From Trichobilharzia szidati (Eukaryota; Platyhelminthes; Trematoda; Strigeidida; Schistosomatidae), in the NCBI GenBank assembly GCA_944472155.2, contig OX235272.1:17468354-17532353 (forward strand): a DNA stretch of 64,000 nt. Reading direction: 5' to 3'. This document shows, one piece after another, positions 20,001-25,745 of the stretch. The position numbers and the translations under genes are program-made. How positions within the stretch are numbered: the first letter of the stretch is position 1; every line of letters begins with the position of its first letter. A model generated the notes under the pieces. The model was not told where the DNA came from and did not search any database. It worked only from the letters and a program-made list of their open reading frames with translations.

Positions 20001-22189
20001 TAGGGTAGCATACACCGATTTGAGCCACCTCAATCAGGCTGGTTGTCAAAGGTCAGGTTTACAAAGCTCCAGTGAGAGACAGTCTCACACTATACTTGTG
20101 TAAGCTGGCGCCTCCAAGCTGAGGATGTGCGGAGATTCTGCGTATTCCACCTTCGCTACCTCCACAGAATTGCTTTTGTCCAATGGCACCATCGTGTACG
20201 TAATTCTGAGGTCCTGCAGAGCGGGTTCCGATACTATGGAGGTTAACTTTCATTAAGTGTAGCCATCTTGACGCAACAAATTCAGTGGCTTGGACAAGTG
20301 CCACGAATATCATCCCGGAGGCTCCTATATCACTCACTATTCGCTAGCCCTGTGACTGGATGGAAAAAGCGAAGAGGTGATCAGCCTATGATGTGGCTCT
20401 GTGGAATGAAGGATATTTGTTAGGTTAACATCTGTTGGTGCATCACGACTCTGTGGTCAGAGTTCGAGAATTAATTCGAACCGGTGGCTCGGGACGCCAA
20501 CAAGGAAATAGTTTTAGGTGGCTGTAGACAATCAGCATGAAGCCGTAGATCCAGGTGTCTCGCTTTTTAGCAATCATAAGCACAGCGTATCTGCAATACC
20601 AAAGGAACTGGTATCCCCTCGAAGATTCCAACTCACATCACCCAGTGTTACAGTTCAGAGACGTTACTGCTGAGCTATTTAGGTCGAAATAGCAGTACCG
20701 GGTGACATGGATTCAAATCTCCGAGAAGATATCAGCTCCTTTGAGGCCGCAGACACGCCATACTGACGAATGTCAATCAGCAAAAAAACCCAACCCCAGA
20801 GCTTCCTGCAGACTGCAACTCCAACCAGTTAAACACCAATTCAACAAAGTGCACTGAAATGACAAGTCATCTTGCTCAGCGATCATACTCTATGCACGCA
20901 CACACACACACACAAACATACAGGGAATATGATTCTTTATCATCAGTGAAAAACTACATTTAAAAAGTGATACTTGTATACTTACCTCAGCTTGAGTAGT
21001 TCTGATAGGCAATAATGTCATCAGAATTGTAAAGAAAAATTCAGATTCTATTCGTGATTTTGACAGTGACTAAATAAAGGCAGAGGTAAAAGAAGCAAAA
21101 TAACTAAGACTACCTTAATTGTTTCAAAGACAACTTCACCGAAATCTTCATTGTCTTTAACTAAAGAGAACATTTTCATCATCAACTGACCACGTATCGC
21201 TTCATACGATGAAGTTGAACAAATCTCCTTATCATTATATAATAATGATAACAGCCGTAAAAATAAAAATTCAATATTTGCCTTAAAGTAATAAAGAAAA
21301 TCATTACAAAACAATATATATATAAACAAACCGGGAATGCATATAACAGAATACTTTGTATCACTTCTGGTAATTTATCTTTATTCCATGAAATAATTTT
21401 AGACAATGATTTGTCTAAAATTTTTTCAACTGATGTCTTTTGCAGATTATAATTGCTGAGTACATCTAACAGACAGACAACATTTTCACTGCACCATCTA
21501 AAATAATAATAATAGTAGTGAATAACAACCAAATGAACAAAAATGTCTGATTACTCGGTAGAACATAATGAGTCAATCATTGAGGTTAAAACAGCATCCG
21601 ATTTCTCTAGCCTAACCAATCCCTTAGCCAGGATATCGAATAGGCTAGAAAACAAATACAAAATGATGATTTATCAGCATATAAGACGACCTTACAGAGA
21701 TGGTTCTAAACACACAGTGTTCAACTTGCGAATCATTCGAAAGCATAGGCGTTCAACTTTCCAATCTTCAAGATAATCTAACTGTATGAATTGAAAACAT
21801 TACTCTTATAAGAAAACAACAAATTTACATAATTATTTAAAAACATAGAAATGATAGGTCTAATGACCAGATCGATTTCTCTTGTCCATAAACTGTCCAC
21901 GACATATTCATATATCTCTAACAATTGTTCATGTTCACGAACACCAACTGGAATAGATTTTGAAATAAGTTTGTCAACGGCACTACACTGCTTACCTAGA
22001 ATTGCTTCTAGTAGATTCACTCTATTTGGCTTTTCGCTACAATTTAGAAGTTCATCAAAATAATTGACAATCTAAAATACATATTAAATAAGCCCTATAT
22101 TAGACAATTACCTCTTGATATCCTTTAGTCAATAAAACTTTACAGACTTCAGTATATTTGCCTAGAACTTTCCCCAATTCTACCTCCAT
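1712..22189 (-). CDS. FANCI: FANCI (Fanconi anaemia group I protein), 5' eleven exons; gene continues past the left edge
   Basis: FANCI pairs with FANCD2 in the nuclear ID complex, which clamps on DNA and is monoubiquitinated during interstrand crosslink repair. I joined exons 22112-22189, 21829-22071, 21696-21781, 21555-21644, 21332-21497, 21114-21281, 20986-21069, 16698-16834, 10826-11069, 5335-5407 and 1712-2061 on the minus strand: 1719 nt, 573 codons, no frame break. The order follows vertebrate FANCI as I remember it: an N-terminal block with LLEAIL, STEWCSENVVCLLDVLS, IRGQLMMKMF, WEFTIHGMIILGF, LDLLSDLV and the C-terminal block RCTAVACFMLLLKHLK. Introns 1-6 are 40-57 nt; introns 7-10 are 4.2, 5.6, 5.4 and 3.3 kb and filled with retroelements. 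Two low-complexity inserts (exons 9 and 11) are absent from the vertebrate protein. The last 60 percent of the protein should lie left of the window. Identity rests on collinear alignment from memory. Confidence 0.88.
2140..3410 (+). mobile_element. Penelope-like element (PLE lineage 2), RT C-terminus and GIY-YIG endonuclease, degenerate
   Basis: Frames 2152-2352 and 2208-2642 carry the post-RT motif YRKLSWNGQLTNF and ISIGRKRNLIRSLATR, then the linker LRIAFTSRPLLFDKLKDK and the GIY-YIG-type nuclease core with CVYQFTCSCGARYIGRST and EHYPAWL. A stop at 2641-2643 and later frame shifts end the ORF; remnants run to about 2870. A short terminal inverted repeat is visible: AAATCAAAACAA...ATTCAGCGAAG near 2142-2166 and its complement near 3387-3412. 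The AT-rich 2870-3380 is its non-coding 3' part. It lies in FANCI intron 10, opposite to the gene. Confidence 0.75.
3535..3760 (-). mobile_element. Hammerhead SINE (family F), minus copy, degenerate
   Basis: The reverse complement follows the plus copies at 4433 and 48985: GTGAGTACTGCACTGAA, TCTCAAACTGGGA, GAACAGCTGTC, then the CTGGTTTTCAGTGGTTCT tail. The ribozyme core reads CTGAATA instead of CTGANGA and the GAAA box reads TGAA, so it should be inactive. The tRNA-like head is recognisable up to about 3710. Confidence 0.65.
3815..4025 (+). mobile_element. Hammerhead SINE 5' body, divergent fragment
   Basis: Contains GAGGTGAACCAGGTCAGGCATGAGG and GACAAATACTCGCCGG, matching the 5' body of the SINE at 4433-4765 (GCAGGTCGGGTGTGAGGACAAATACTCGCCG). 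The tRNA-like part is heavily decayed and no ribozyme is present. Confidence 0.5.
4060..4432 (+). mobile_element. Penelope-like element fragment between RT and nuclease
   Basis: The frame reads NEELKIIREILTKDGYPDF, then a stretch resembling the PLE linker FIKLRFLGDKLSEKVTQSLKN and AAEVDYLF, ending at a TAG at 4425-4427. PLE proteins carry an equivalent linker just before the GIY-YIG nuclease. No nuclease follows; the SINE starts directly after it. Confidence 0.55.
4433..4765 (+). mobile_element. SINE with tRNA-like head and hammerhead ribozyme (family F)
   Basis: A body of about 140 nt is followed by a tRNA-like part with A-box text CAGTGGCTTAATGG and B-box GGTTCGAATCC (4630-4640), then a hammerhead ribozyme (4651-4696) and a tail that ends in CAGCTCATGATGAAAATCC. 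Other copies are at 11340-11690 and 48985-49245 (plus) and 3535, 11690 and 62900 (minus). Layout matches the Sm-alpha type of schistosome SINE known to carry hammerheads. Confidence 0.8.
4651..4696 (+). ncRNA. Hammerhead ribozyme, intact core
   Basis: Stem I is GTACTG (4651-4656) with TAGTAC (4691-4696), one G-U pair. The core is CTGAAGA (4657-4663, consensus CUGANGA). Stem II is GTCC/GGAC with a 7-nt loop. GAAA is at 4679-4682. Stem III is the palindrome ACAGCTGT, and the predicted cleavage is after GTC at 4690. Every invariant core base is present. The very short stem III is typical of schistosome hammerheads. Confidence 0.85.
4920..5280 (-). repeat. Degenerate tRNA-SINE-like sequence (family G body)
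   Basis: GTTGCTAGCCTCATAGTCAACCTTCC near 5150 matches the body of the SINE at 47977-48191 (GTTGCTAGCCTCATGCCCAACCTTTCC). The head is poorly conserved. The rest of 4766-5330 shows nothing I can assign. Confidence 0.4.
5335..5407 (-). CDS. FANCI: FANCI exon 10
   Basis: The donor is a consensus GTAAGT. The frame reads MSITSNLIWGESSRP and IALHAL, and the last G joins exon 11 to give ...ALDLLSDLV, matching the FANCI helical repeat before LDLLSN. The acceptor is uncertain: ATAG at 5427 would give a 92-nt exon that extends the match upstream (VPVHEM, like IHEM in human) but breaks the phase with exon 9. An acceptor GAG after 5407 gives 73 nt and keeps the frame. I used the latter. Confidence 0.72.
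5560..6090. other. Intron 9 sequence, nothing clearly assigned
   Basis: AT-rich, no frame of interest. At 5785-5870 a tRNA-like B-box-containing stretch (GATGGATAATGC...GCTGGTTTCAAGTTTC) may be an old SINE head. Confidence 0.4.
6092..6825 (+). repeat. GC-rich 0.73-kb repeat (family H), plus copy
   Basis: Runs from AAGCCTCAGGATGGTCCGGGG to CCCGTAGGAGATAGCCG. Its 3' end encodes the LINE-like motif WITLSQNLTSDRRAWAAMIRD, as in LINE C-termini, while the body is non-coding and much richer in GC than its surroundings. A second copy lies inverted at 11960-12700. It probably is a non-autonomous element with a LINE-derived tail. Confidence 0.7.
6878..6935. repeat. ATT-type microsatellite
   Basis: Imperfect (ATT)n of about 55 nt that forms the A/T-rich 3' tail of the minus-strand LINE starting at 6936. 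Confidence 0.8.
6936..7690 (-). mobile_element. LINE family B, rearranged copy
   Basis: On the minus strand the 3' part (6940-7440) encodes the C-terminus with GHTLR-like text, ITRQAIARVEP, CGQTWSQVKTLAEKRTQCRRTAEALCS. It is joined at about 7440 to a piece of the endonuclease-RT linker (YKTLNKRVKKSTREDKRKYYE, ASEAEQAAGKGDLATLY), so the RT core is deleted. LINE B recurs at 7880, 9815, 13173, 17525, 22337, 33130, 38290 and 54740. I place it in the RTE/Jockey-type LINEs without firmer clade. Confidence 0.7.
7880..8985 (-). mobile_element. LINE family B, divergent minus copy
   Basis: Encodes in minus frames DLCLMSHKIEDLQAKTDKL, a TYLGSIVSTTGRWN block, IRIFNTNVKSVLLYGSET, and a C-terminus EEDLKQYGLTWMQVKNTAEDRSKWKRAVEALC. 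It has several frame shifts, and it differs more from the other B copies than they do from each other, so it is either older or a sister family. Confidence 0.7.
9125..9300 (-). mobile_element. Penelope-like terminal repeat (pLTR) remnant
   Basis: AAAACTTGTGCACTGTGGTA at 9136-9155 and TTTACTGATGACGTTTCGAGCACA match the arms of the inverted PLE insertion at 49771-50926 (AAAACTTGGGCACTGTGGTA; TTACTGGATGACACAGTTTCGAACA). On the minus strand it contains CTCGAAACGTCATCAG; GAAAC-GTC is the 3' half of hammerheads typical of PLE termini, but I find no CTGANGA half. Confidence 0.5.
9300..9800 (+). repeat. LINE-tailed repeat (family I), second copy
   Basis: Shares with 15610-16140 the blocks AGTAAGTC.TATTCACTGCCTT, GTGAAAGGGC, GATCTACTTA and the 3' tail GGTACCTATAATGTACCAAATTTGTG. 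It ends in a (TA)n run at 9780-9800. Confidence 0.6.
9815..10690 (-). mobile_element. LINE family B, 3' part, minus copy
   Basis: Minus frames carry CLISHKLEDMQAKSNKLAQEA, NIEKTEVMKIPG, ISINGRNLKETTFF, SVNATHYTDQKLALRVI and SISNKLQTFINSCLPS, then the 3' end with the AAT-type tail at 9800-9815. Frame shifts separate the pieces. It sits 130 bp downstream of FANCI exon 9, in the same orientation as the gene. Confidence 0.75.
10826..11069 (-). CDS. FANCI: FANCI exon 9
   Basis: Acceptor ATTATTTCAG, donor GTGAGT; 244 nt, phase 2 to 0. It encodes TTSQWEFTIHGMIILGFTL, then a Ser/Gly low-complexity insert (SSSCGGGSGGGRSSSSLSS), then LKSRILRSGLDLLVHLFK. The flanks of the insert align with the vertebrate HGxxxLGFxLMDS...GANILLETFK block, so the insert replaces a short linker. 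Confidence 0.88.
11225..11340 (-). mobile_element. Hammerhead SINE 3' half, minus fragment
   Basis: The reverse complement has CTGAAG, GTCCGAAACTAGGAC, GACCCAGC and AGTACTATCTGG. The GAAA box is mutated to GACC, so the ribozyme is dead. It abuts the next plus SINE head to head. Confidence 0.6.
11340..11690 (+). mobile_element. Hammerhead SINE, plus copy
   Basis: Same architecture as 4433-4765: GCGTGACCAGTAGGGTACAG body, tRNA-like head (CAGTGGCTCAATGGTCTACGAGCTCG), ribozyme 11564-11609, tail CAGCTCATAATGAAATCCTCC. The B box is decayed (GGGTTTGTTTCG). Confidence 0.78.
11564..11609 (+). ncRNA. Hammerhead ribozyme, one stem II mismatch
   Basis: Stem I GTACTG/CAGTAC is perfect, the core CTGAAGA and GAAA are intact, and stem III is ACAGCTGT. 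Stem II is GTCC/GAAC, one pair lost (C-A), so activity is probably reduced. Confidence 0.78.
11690..11945 (-). mobile_element. Hammerhead SINE 5' part, minus copy
   Basis: The reverse complement shows GTGTGTAGGCGCGTACTAC, the B-box region GGGTCGCAGGTTC, A-box region and 5' body (GGACAAATAC-like text is decayed). The ribozyme is cut off at the stem I 5' strand. Confidence 0.6.
11960..12700 (-). repeat. GC-rich 0.73-kb repeat (family H), minus copy
   Basis: Inverted relative to 6092-6825, starting at CGGCTATCTCCTGCGCGAGG and ending at CCATCCTGAGGCTTTGGAGG. Similarity appears high along the whole length. It ends next to a C9/A9 run at 12695-12712. The two copies flank FANCI exon 9. Confidence 0.7.
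12941..12982 (-). ncRNA. Hammerhead-like motif of Penelope-like terminus
   Basis: On the minus strand: TGAG, CTGAAGA, an extra T, stem GTTGTCT/AGACAAC, GAAA, then GCTT and CTCA, which can pair with the first TGAG as stem I. The extra U after CUGAAGA departs from the consensus, so activity is uncertain. Confidence 0.5.
13173..14022 (+). mobile_element. LINE family B 3' fragment nested in the PLE repeat, with 13-bp TSD
   Basis: Plus frames carry KWEEPERNNLLYLPTYLG, SNVNSVSATHYTDGSET, HTLRKSSSDITRQGIGRWNP, CEEEMEVCGQTWSQVK and AENRTQWRRTAEVLCSSSN with several frame shifts, ending in the tail AACAATAATA. ATACTGAAACCTG occurs at both ends (13160-13172 and 14023-14035), a clean target-site duplication. 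Confidence 0.8.
14034..14080 (+). ncRNA. Hammerhead-like motif of Penelope-like terminus, right arm
   Basis: CTGATGA (14038-14044) is followed by T, stem TGTC/GACA, GAAA at 14064-14067 and GCTTC. A nearby stem I partner is not obvious. Core bases match the consensus apart from the extra U. Confidence 0.45.
14370..14660 (+). mobile_element. LINE family A 3' end remnants
   Basis: 3' UTR text (GGCAACTCGAACTGCTGCACTTCGGTGCCAAGTT) is followed by the C-terminal coding end (GGTTGGAGACAACTGATGATATAGCTCAAAATC, QMYSLS-like). The order UTR-then-coding indicates two rearranged fragments. Confidence 0.6.
15038..15341 (+). mobile_element. Solo LTR, 304 bp
   Basis: Begins TGTAACAACAGAAG and ends CTCTCACCACA. 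It is nearly identical to 58054-58357 and related to 16249-16576 (inverted). No internal retrotransposon sequence adjoins. No clear target-site duplication is seen at this copy. Confidence 0.65.
15610..16145 (+). repeat. LINE-tailed repeat (family I), longest copy
   Basis: Runs from AAGTGGTACGGCCGAAGATGG to GTGTGGCGCATCTCTCGGTGCCCATAATGTATCATACC and an (AAT)n tail. A 99-codon plus frame at 15900-16199 is not conserved in the other copies, so I do not call it a gene. Confidence 0.6.
16249..16576 (-). mobile_element. Solo LTR with 4-bp TSD
   Basis: In minus orientation it begins TGTAAC (16576) and ends with GAGAGCTCTCACCACA-like text (16249). CCTC is present directly on both sides (16245-16248 and 16577-16580). 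Diverged from the copies at 15038 and 58054 but collinear with them. Confidence 0.7.
16698..16834 (-). CDS. FANCI: FANCI exon 8
   Basis: Acceptor ATTTTCAAG, donor GTAATT; 137 nt, phase 0 to 2. It encodes AIQLLTNSILRAFSDSHLV, then ESSFLRAICQLSDDPKEII and LKLTEK. It aligns with the vertebrate block VLDLLKTSVVKSF...ILEVV. The codon split TG|C joins it to exon 9. Confidence 0.85.
16835..17520. other. FANCI intron 7, nothing assigned
   Basis: AT-rich, no repeat or frame that I recognise. A TGTATGTATGTA run lies at 17500-17520 next to the LINE tail. Confidence 0.4.
17525..18960 (-). mobile_element. LINE family B, longest minus copy (RT to 3' end)
   Basis: Minus frames give LLSIPSKILSSIILKRIKQAL, ALDEKLRPEQTGFRRNKSC, LNFIDFEKAVNSVDREMIW, RYYQGVPPTIIHLIRQLYD, VRQVVGCLLSPMIFLIAVD (RT core), KTEVMKIPGQ and SISNKLQTFINRCLRS. 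The catalytic YADD-type box is shifted out of frame (PMTYF). Frame shifts make it non-functional. In FANCI intron 7, same strand as the gene. Confidence 0.78.
19005..19210 (-). repeat. Old tRNA-SINE (family G) remnant
   Basis: GGGACATAGGGCTTTAG and CCCAACCTTCCCTCTTTTCTGGGCT resemble the SINE body at 47977-48191; the head (AAACCTGGAGCACTGAACCATCTAAG) is decayed. 19210-19730 shows nothing I can assign. Confidence 0.35.
19735..20510 (+). mobile_element. RTE/SR2-like LINE (second subfamily), degenerate copy
   Basis: Text parallels 700-1449: GGAGCCTGTACCTGCACTCAGTCTTGC, DKFVYVDGCMSAGGSV, KARVAYTDLSHL, then WLGQVPRIS-like and a GMKDIC block, all with frame shifts and indels. Confidence 0.65.
20895..20925. 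repeat. CA microsatellite
   Basis: Short (CA)n run. 20511-20985 otherwise shows no assignable feature. Confidence 0.7.
20986..21069 (-). CDS. FANCI: FANCI exon 7
   Basis: Acceptor TTATTTAG, donor GTAAGT; 84 nt, phase 0. Encodes SLSKSRIESEFFFTILMTL and LPIRTTQAE. It matches the vertebrate segment PFSIALLLSVTRIQRFQDQ in position and pattern. Too short to stand alone, but frame and order fit. Confidence 0.82.
21114..21281 (-). CDS. FANCI: FANCI exon 6
   Basis: Acceptor ACTTTAAG, donor GTAGTC; 168 nt, 56 codons, phase 0. Encodes ANIEFLFLRLLSLLYND and EAIRGQLMMKMFSLVKDNED, FGEVVFETIK, matching VEGTIILHIVFAIK...GRELVKHLK of human FANCI. Confidence 0.87.
21332..21497 (-). CDS. FANCI: FANCI exon 5
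   Basis: Acceptor TATTTTAG, donor GTTTGT; 166 nt, phase 2 to 0. Encodes WCSENVVCLLDVLSNYNLQ, then SVEKILDKSLSKIISWNKDK and LPEVIQSILLYAFP. This is the strongest single match to FANCI (RWDQQYVIQLTSMFKD...LQEIPPLVYQLL). Confidence 0.9.
21555..21644 (-). CDS. FANCI: FANCI exon 4
   Basis: Acceptor TTTTCTAG, donor GTAATC; 90 nt, phase 2 to 2. Encodes LFDILAKGLVRLEKSDAVL and TSMIDSLCST, matching the block ending in QLINTLCSG of the vertebrate protein. Confidence 0.85.
21696..21781 (-). CDS. FANCI: FANCI exon 3
   Basis: Acceptor TCATACAG, donor GTAAGG; 86 nt, phase 0 to 2. Encodes LDYLEDWKVERLCFRMIRKL and NTVCLEPS. Confidence 0.82.
21829..22071 (-). CDS. FANCI: FANCI exon 2
   Basis: Acceptor GTATTTTAG, donor GTAAAT; 243 nt, 81 codons. 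Encodes IVNYFDELLNCSEKPNRVN, LLEAILGKQCSAVDKLISKS, REHEQLLEIYEYVVDSLW and VIRPIISMFLNNY, matching the vertebrate block ALLRAIFKGSPCSEE...EIIGLLML. Confidence 0.88.
22112..22189 (-). CDS. FANCI: FANCI exon 1, start codon
   Basis: ATG at 22189-22187; 26 codons (MEVELGKVLGKYTEVCKVLL...KGYQE), donor GTAATT, followed by a 40-nt intron. No other in-frame ATG upstream fits, and the length from the start to LLEAIL is as in other FANCI proteins. The 5' UTR is not defined; a TTTTTTAG at about 22240 could be a trans-splice acceptor. Confidence 0.82.
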
Positions 22190-22336
22190 TATATAACTTG
22201 GTTGTAGTCAATGAACTATAGAAGTTTATCTAGTATCTATCTAAAAAAAGAGCATAATACAAAGAGTCATTTGTAAAGTAAAGTAAAGAATACAAATAAA
22301 ATTGAAAACCTGATAAATTATGAAAAGTATACAAGT
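22190..22336 (-). promoter_or_regulatory. FANCI 5' flank left before the LINE insertion
   Basis: Only 147 bp separate the start codon from the LINE B insertion. It is AT-rich with no box I would name. The natural promoter is either in here or displaced beyond the LINE. Confidence 0.35.
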
Positions 22337-23741
22337 GTACAATAACTGGCGCGGAATTATGCTCCTGTCCATCCCAAGAATAAATACTAAGCCGCATCAT
22401 CCTGAAGAGAATCAAACAAGCCCTGGATGAAAAACTTCGACCGGAACAGACTGGATTCAGGAGAAACAAGTCATGCATTGATCAGATCGCCACATTACGG
22501 ATCATCATTGAACAAAGCTTGGAATGGCAGTCACCTCTCCACCTCACTCAACTTCATCGACTTTGAAAAAGCCTTCAGTAGGTAGCGTCGATCGAGAGGT
22601 GATTTGGCAACTACTTCGCTACTACCAAGGGGTGCCACCGACAATTATACATCCCATCCAACAGCTGTACGACAATGCTGCATGCCAAGTAATCCACAAC
22701 GGGAAACTTACGGAACCCTCCGAAGTGAGGAGAGGAGTAAGACAAGCTGGCTGCCTACTATCGCCAATGATTTTCCTGATTGCAGTAGACTGGATAATGC
22801 GACAAACAGCGGCGGGCAATGAGGAAACAGGCATAAAATGGACTCACACAAAAACTTGTAGATCTCTACTTCGCCGATGATATGTGTCTCATTTCTCACA
22901 AACTGGAAGATATGCAGGCGAAAAGCAACAAGTTGGAAGAAGCATCAAAGACGGGAAGGACTTTAGGTGAACATAGAGAAGACAGAGGTGATGAAGATTC
23001 CTGGGCAAGAACAACAACAGACAGCGATCAGCATAAATGGAAGGAACCTGAAAGAAACAACCACTTTTACCTACCCACCTTTGGAGCATCATTTCAACTA
23101 CAAGCGGAACTGACGAGGATATCAAAGCCGCGAGGATCAAGAAAGCAAGACAAGCTTTCATTACTCTCAAGTATGTGTGGAGGAGGTCAACAGCACTCAG
23201 CATGCAAAACGAAGATAAGATCCGGATTTTCAACTCCAATGTGGAGCCAGTCAGTGCTACTCAATATACGGATCACAGACTTGCACTGCGCGTCATAAAG
23301 AACATCTCAAACAAACTACAGACTTTCATTGACAGCTGTCTTCGCTCAATACCACTCAAGATCAGATGGCCGGCCGGCCAGAAAAGATCAGCAACAGAGA
23401 GGGATCTCTGGCAATGAGCGAACCAACTCAGTAGGAACCGATTGTGAAACAAATAGGCAGGCAGGAAGAAATGGATATGGATTGGCTGGCCATACTCTGA
23501 GGAAATCATCAAGTGACATCACTAGACAAGGCATTGGTCGATGGAACCCGACTGTATTGGAAGCGGCGAGTTGGTCGTCAGTGTGTTGGTGGGTGACTTG
23601 GAAGAGGTCATGTGAAGAGGAGATGGAAACGTGTGGGCAGACATGGAGCCAAGTAAAGACTCTAGCAGAGAACCGAACACAATGGAGACGCACGGCTGAA
23701 ACCCTATGTTCCTCTAGGAAGTAAAGGAAACAATAATAATA
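22337..23741 (+). mobile_element. LINE family B with 8-bp TSD, upstream of FANCI
   Basis: 5'-truncated at the RT domain (ACTGGCGCGGAATTATGCTCC). It carries LDEKLRPEQTGFRRNKSC, VDREVIWQLLRYYQGVPPTI, GCLLSPMIFLIAVDWIMRQT and a YFADDMC-like box at 22870-22890, then NIEKTE, KTKIRSGFSTPM, HTLRKSSSDITRQ and the C-terminus TCGQTWSQVKTLAENRTQW ending in (AAT)n. ATACAAGT flanks it (22329-22336; 23742-23749). Frame shifts are present. Confidence 0.82.
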
Positions 23742-23749
23742 ATACAAGT

Positions 23750-24640
23750 TGGAAGCGAAACACTACTAAGGATGCAACCACTGATTGATATTATAACCTT
23801 TGAAATTGTTTCTATGAATGACATTAGGTGAACAGCTACCTGAAAGCTCATCAGAGTGTGAGAAAACGGCTATTTAACAACTTCAATAATGAGGGAAATT
23901 AATCGTGGAAAAAATAATGGATAACTGGTAATAGACATGATGAAATACGCAAGAAAATGAAGAAAAACCATCCGCTGAAATATTTCATACATGATAAAAG
24001 GATGAAAATGTGGTTCACAGGCTTGAGCACTCGACTTTCAGTCAGTGAGTCCCAAGCCTCGGCCTCGAGCCACCTACTTCAGCCTGGGCAACTAAGTACT
24101 ATCGCCAACTCTCACACAATAATTGAGGCTCATAGCCTAAAATATGAACGACTTGTTCCATAAACTGCATCTAAAAAAGGATAAAATCATGGAGAATGAT
24201 TTGCTTGTAAGCAAGACTTATCATTCAAACGCAAAATAAGAGTTGAAACAATCCTGCATTTTAACTAAGTTCATTTCCAATAATCTGAAGTGTCCCCTAT
24301 GTAGAATTAATCTTTCTGAAGACCCAGTTAATATAGAGACTGGTAAAGGGTATTTGCTGGAAGCACTTCGAAAACAGCTTCAGGAATCTCACTATATCAG
24401 AGCATAACTAAAAGCAATGCCACTTAGAAGAATCGCACAAATGTATATTAAACATCAACAAGCATACTCAACTGTTAGTCATCCAATTATTTCGTGAACA
24501 TTGGTGAGAGACGACCAAAAAATGTAAGTCATAGGCGATAGATAATACCAGACAATTATTTATTTAGAGAAATGAGATGTGAAGAAACAATTATAAACGG
24601 CATGATTTCATAGAAGAACAGTACCTTAATTACCGTCCAG
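23750..24640. other. Intergenic; one tRNA-like SINE remnant
   Basis: 24010-24140 (GGCTTGAGCACTCGACTTTCAGTC...CTACTTCAGCCTGGGCAACT...TGAGGCTCATAGCCTA) resembles 49380-49500 and is an old SINE. The rest is AT-rich without recognised features. Confidence 0.4.
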
Positions 24641-25380
24641 GATGGAATACTAGAACATTGGAGGGAACACTCTGAGGAGCGATTTGCTAAGCATCCAGCA
24701 TCTACTAGAATGGGATGTTGACATTCGCTCTCAAATCGTGACTGAGGTTGCTACGGCTGATTCTAAGACTACACGCCTTCGAAGATCATACTGACACACT
24801 TATGTGTACGCCCAACTTATGAACAGAGATCATGGCAAAGTATGTTTCCTAGACCTCAACAACTGAAAACCCAAAACGAAATGAGCCTCTAAATCCACTA
24901 AAGCTTTCCTCATTTCTATTTCACCCTCCAGTGACTATTCACCCCTGATTCTTAAGTTTCTATCGCCGATCTTAAATGAGATGTTGAGAAAATATATTCT
25001 TTCCTGTCTCACTTCCTAGCACTACTTTCAATATTTGTCCAAAACTCTCATACGTATCAGTATTTCGTTTTCCAATTCTGATGACCTTTCTAACATGAAC
25101 TCTGTTGTTTCAGAGCTGTCATCTGTACTGACGGAAACTAATGGTGTCTGTTGGGGACGTCCACTATCTCCAGTTTGCTTAAATTCACTACAAATGTACT
25201 GATGGCATTGACCCTATGTGACTTTAGAAACTTAAGGATTGACTTGTTAACAGTCTTCTGAACACCTTGGACAGAAATCTTTGGATGTTTGGCATGCGAT
25301 TTTCTCCTGTCAAATGTAAGATGATGCTGCAGAACCGAACTGAACAGACCCCTAACTTAAACATAAGGGGTTTAGTGTCT
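24640..25380 (+). mobile_element. LINE family A, heavily decayed RT region
   Basis: EHWREHSEERFAKHP-like text at 24655 and WMFGMRFSPVKCKMMLQNRT at 25278-25340 match LINE A (compare FGMRFAPVKCKMLLQ at 60400, minus). Many stops. Confidence 0.6.
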
Positions 25381-25639
25381 CAACTTGTTGATAAAGTTAA
25401 ACTATCACAGCGAAAACCACAGTGATCCTGAAGAAACAATCAGAACACTGATGGAAAAAAGTCGCATAATCGTTGAAAAATACACAGAAAAATATTGCAA
25501 ACTTCATATAACACTGTTTAGCTGTAGCTTATGTCTTGTAAGAACGTCTCCAAGTCAACACAGGTGATTTATGAAGAAACCGTACAATGCACGATACACA
25601 CATTTATCCAGGTGACTATATGCCATGGTATTTTGAGAT

Positions 25640-25745
25640 CCATTGGTAACCTACTCCTTAATCTAACCATAATCCCAACTCCTAATCCTAAATTTAACCC
25701 TAAACCTAACCTTAACCACAGTTCCTAAACCTCAATCTAAAAAGC
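25640..25745 (+). repeat. Degenerate CCTAA(C)-type repeat
   Basis: About 100 nt of CCTAAT, CCTAAA, CCCTAAA, CCTAACC units. It resembles a decayed interstitial telomere-type (CCCTAA) tract but contains no perfect array. Confidence 0.55.
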
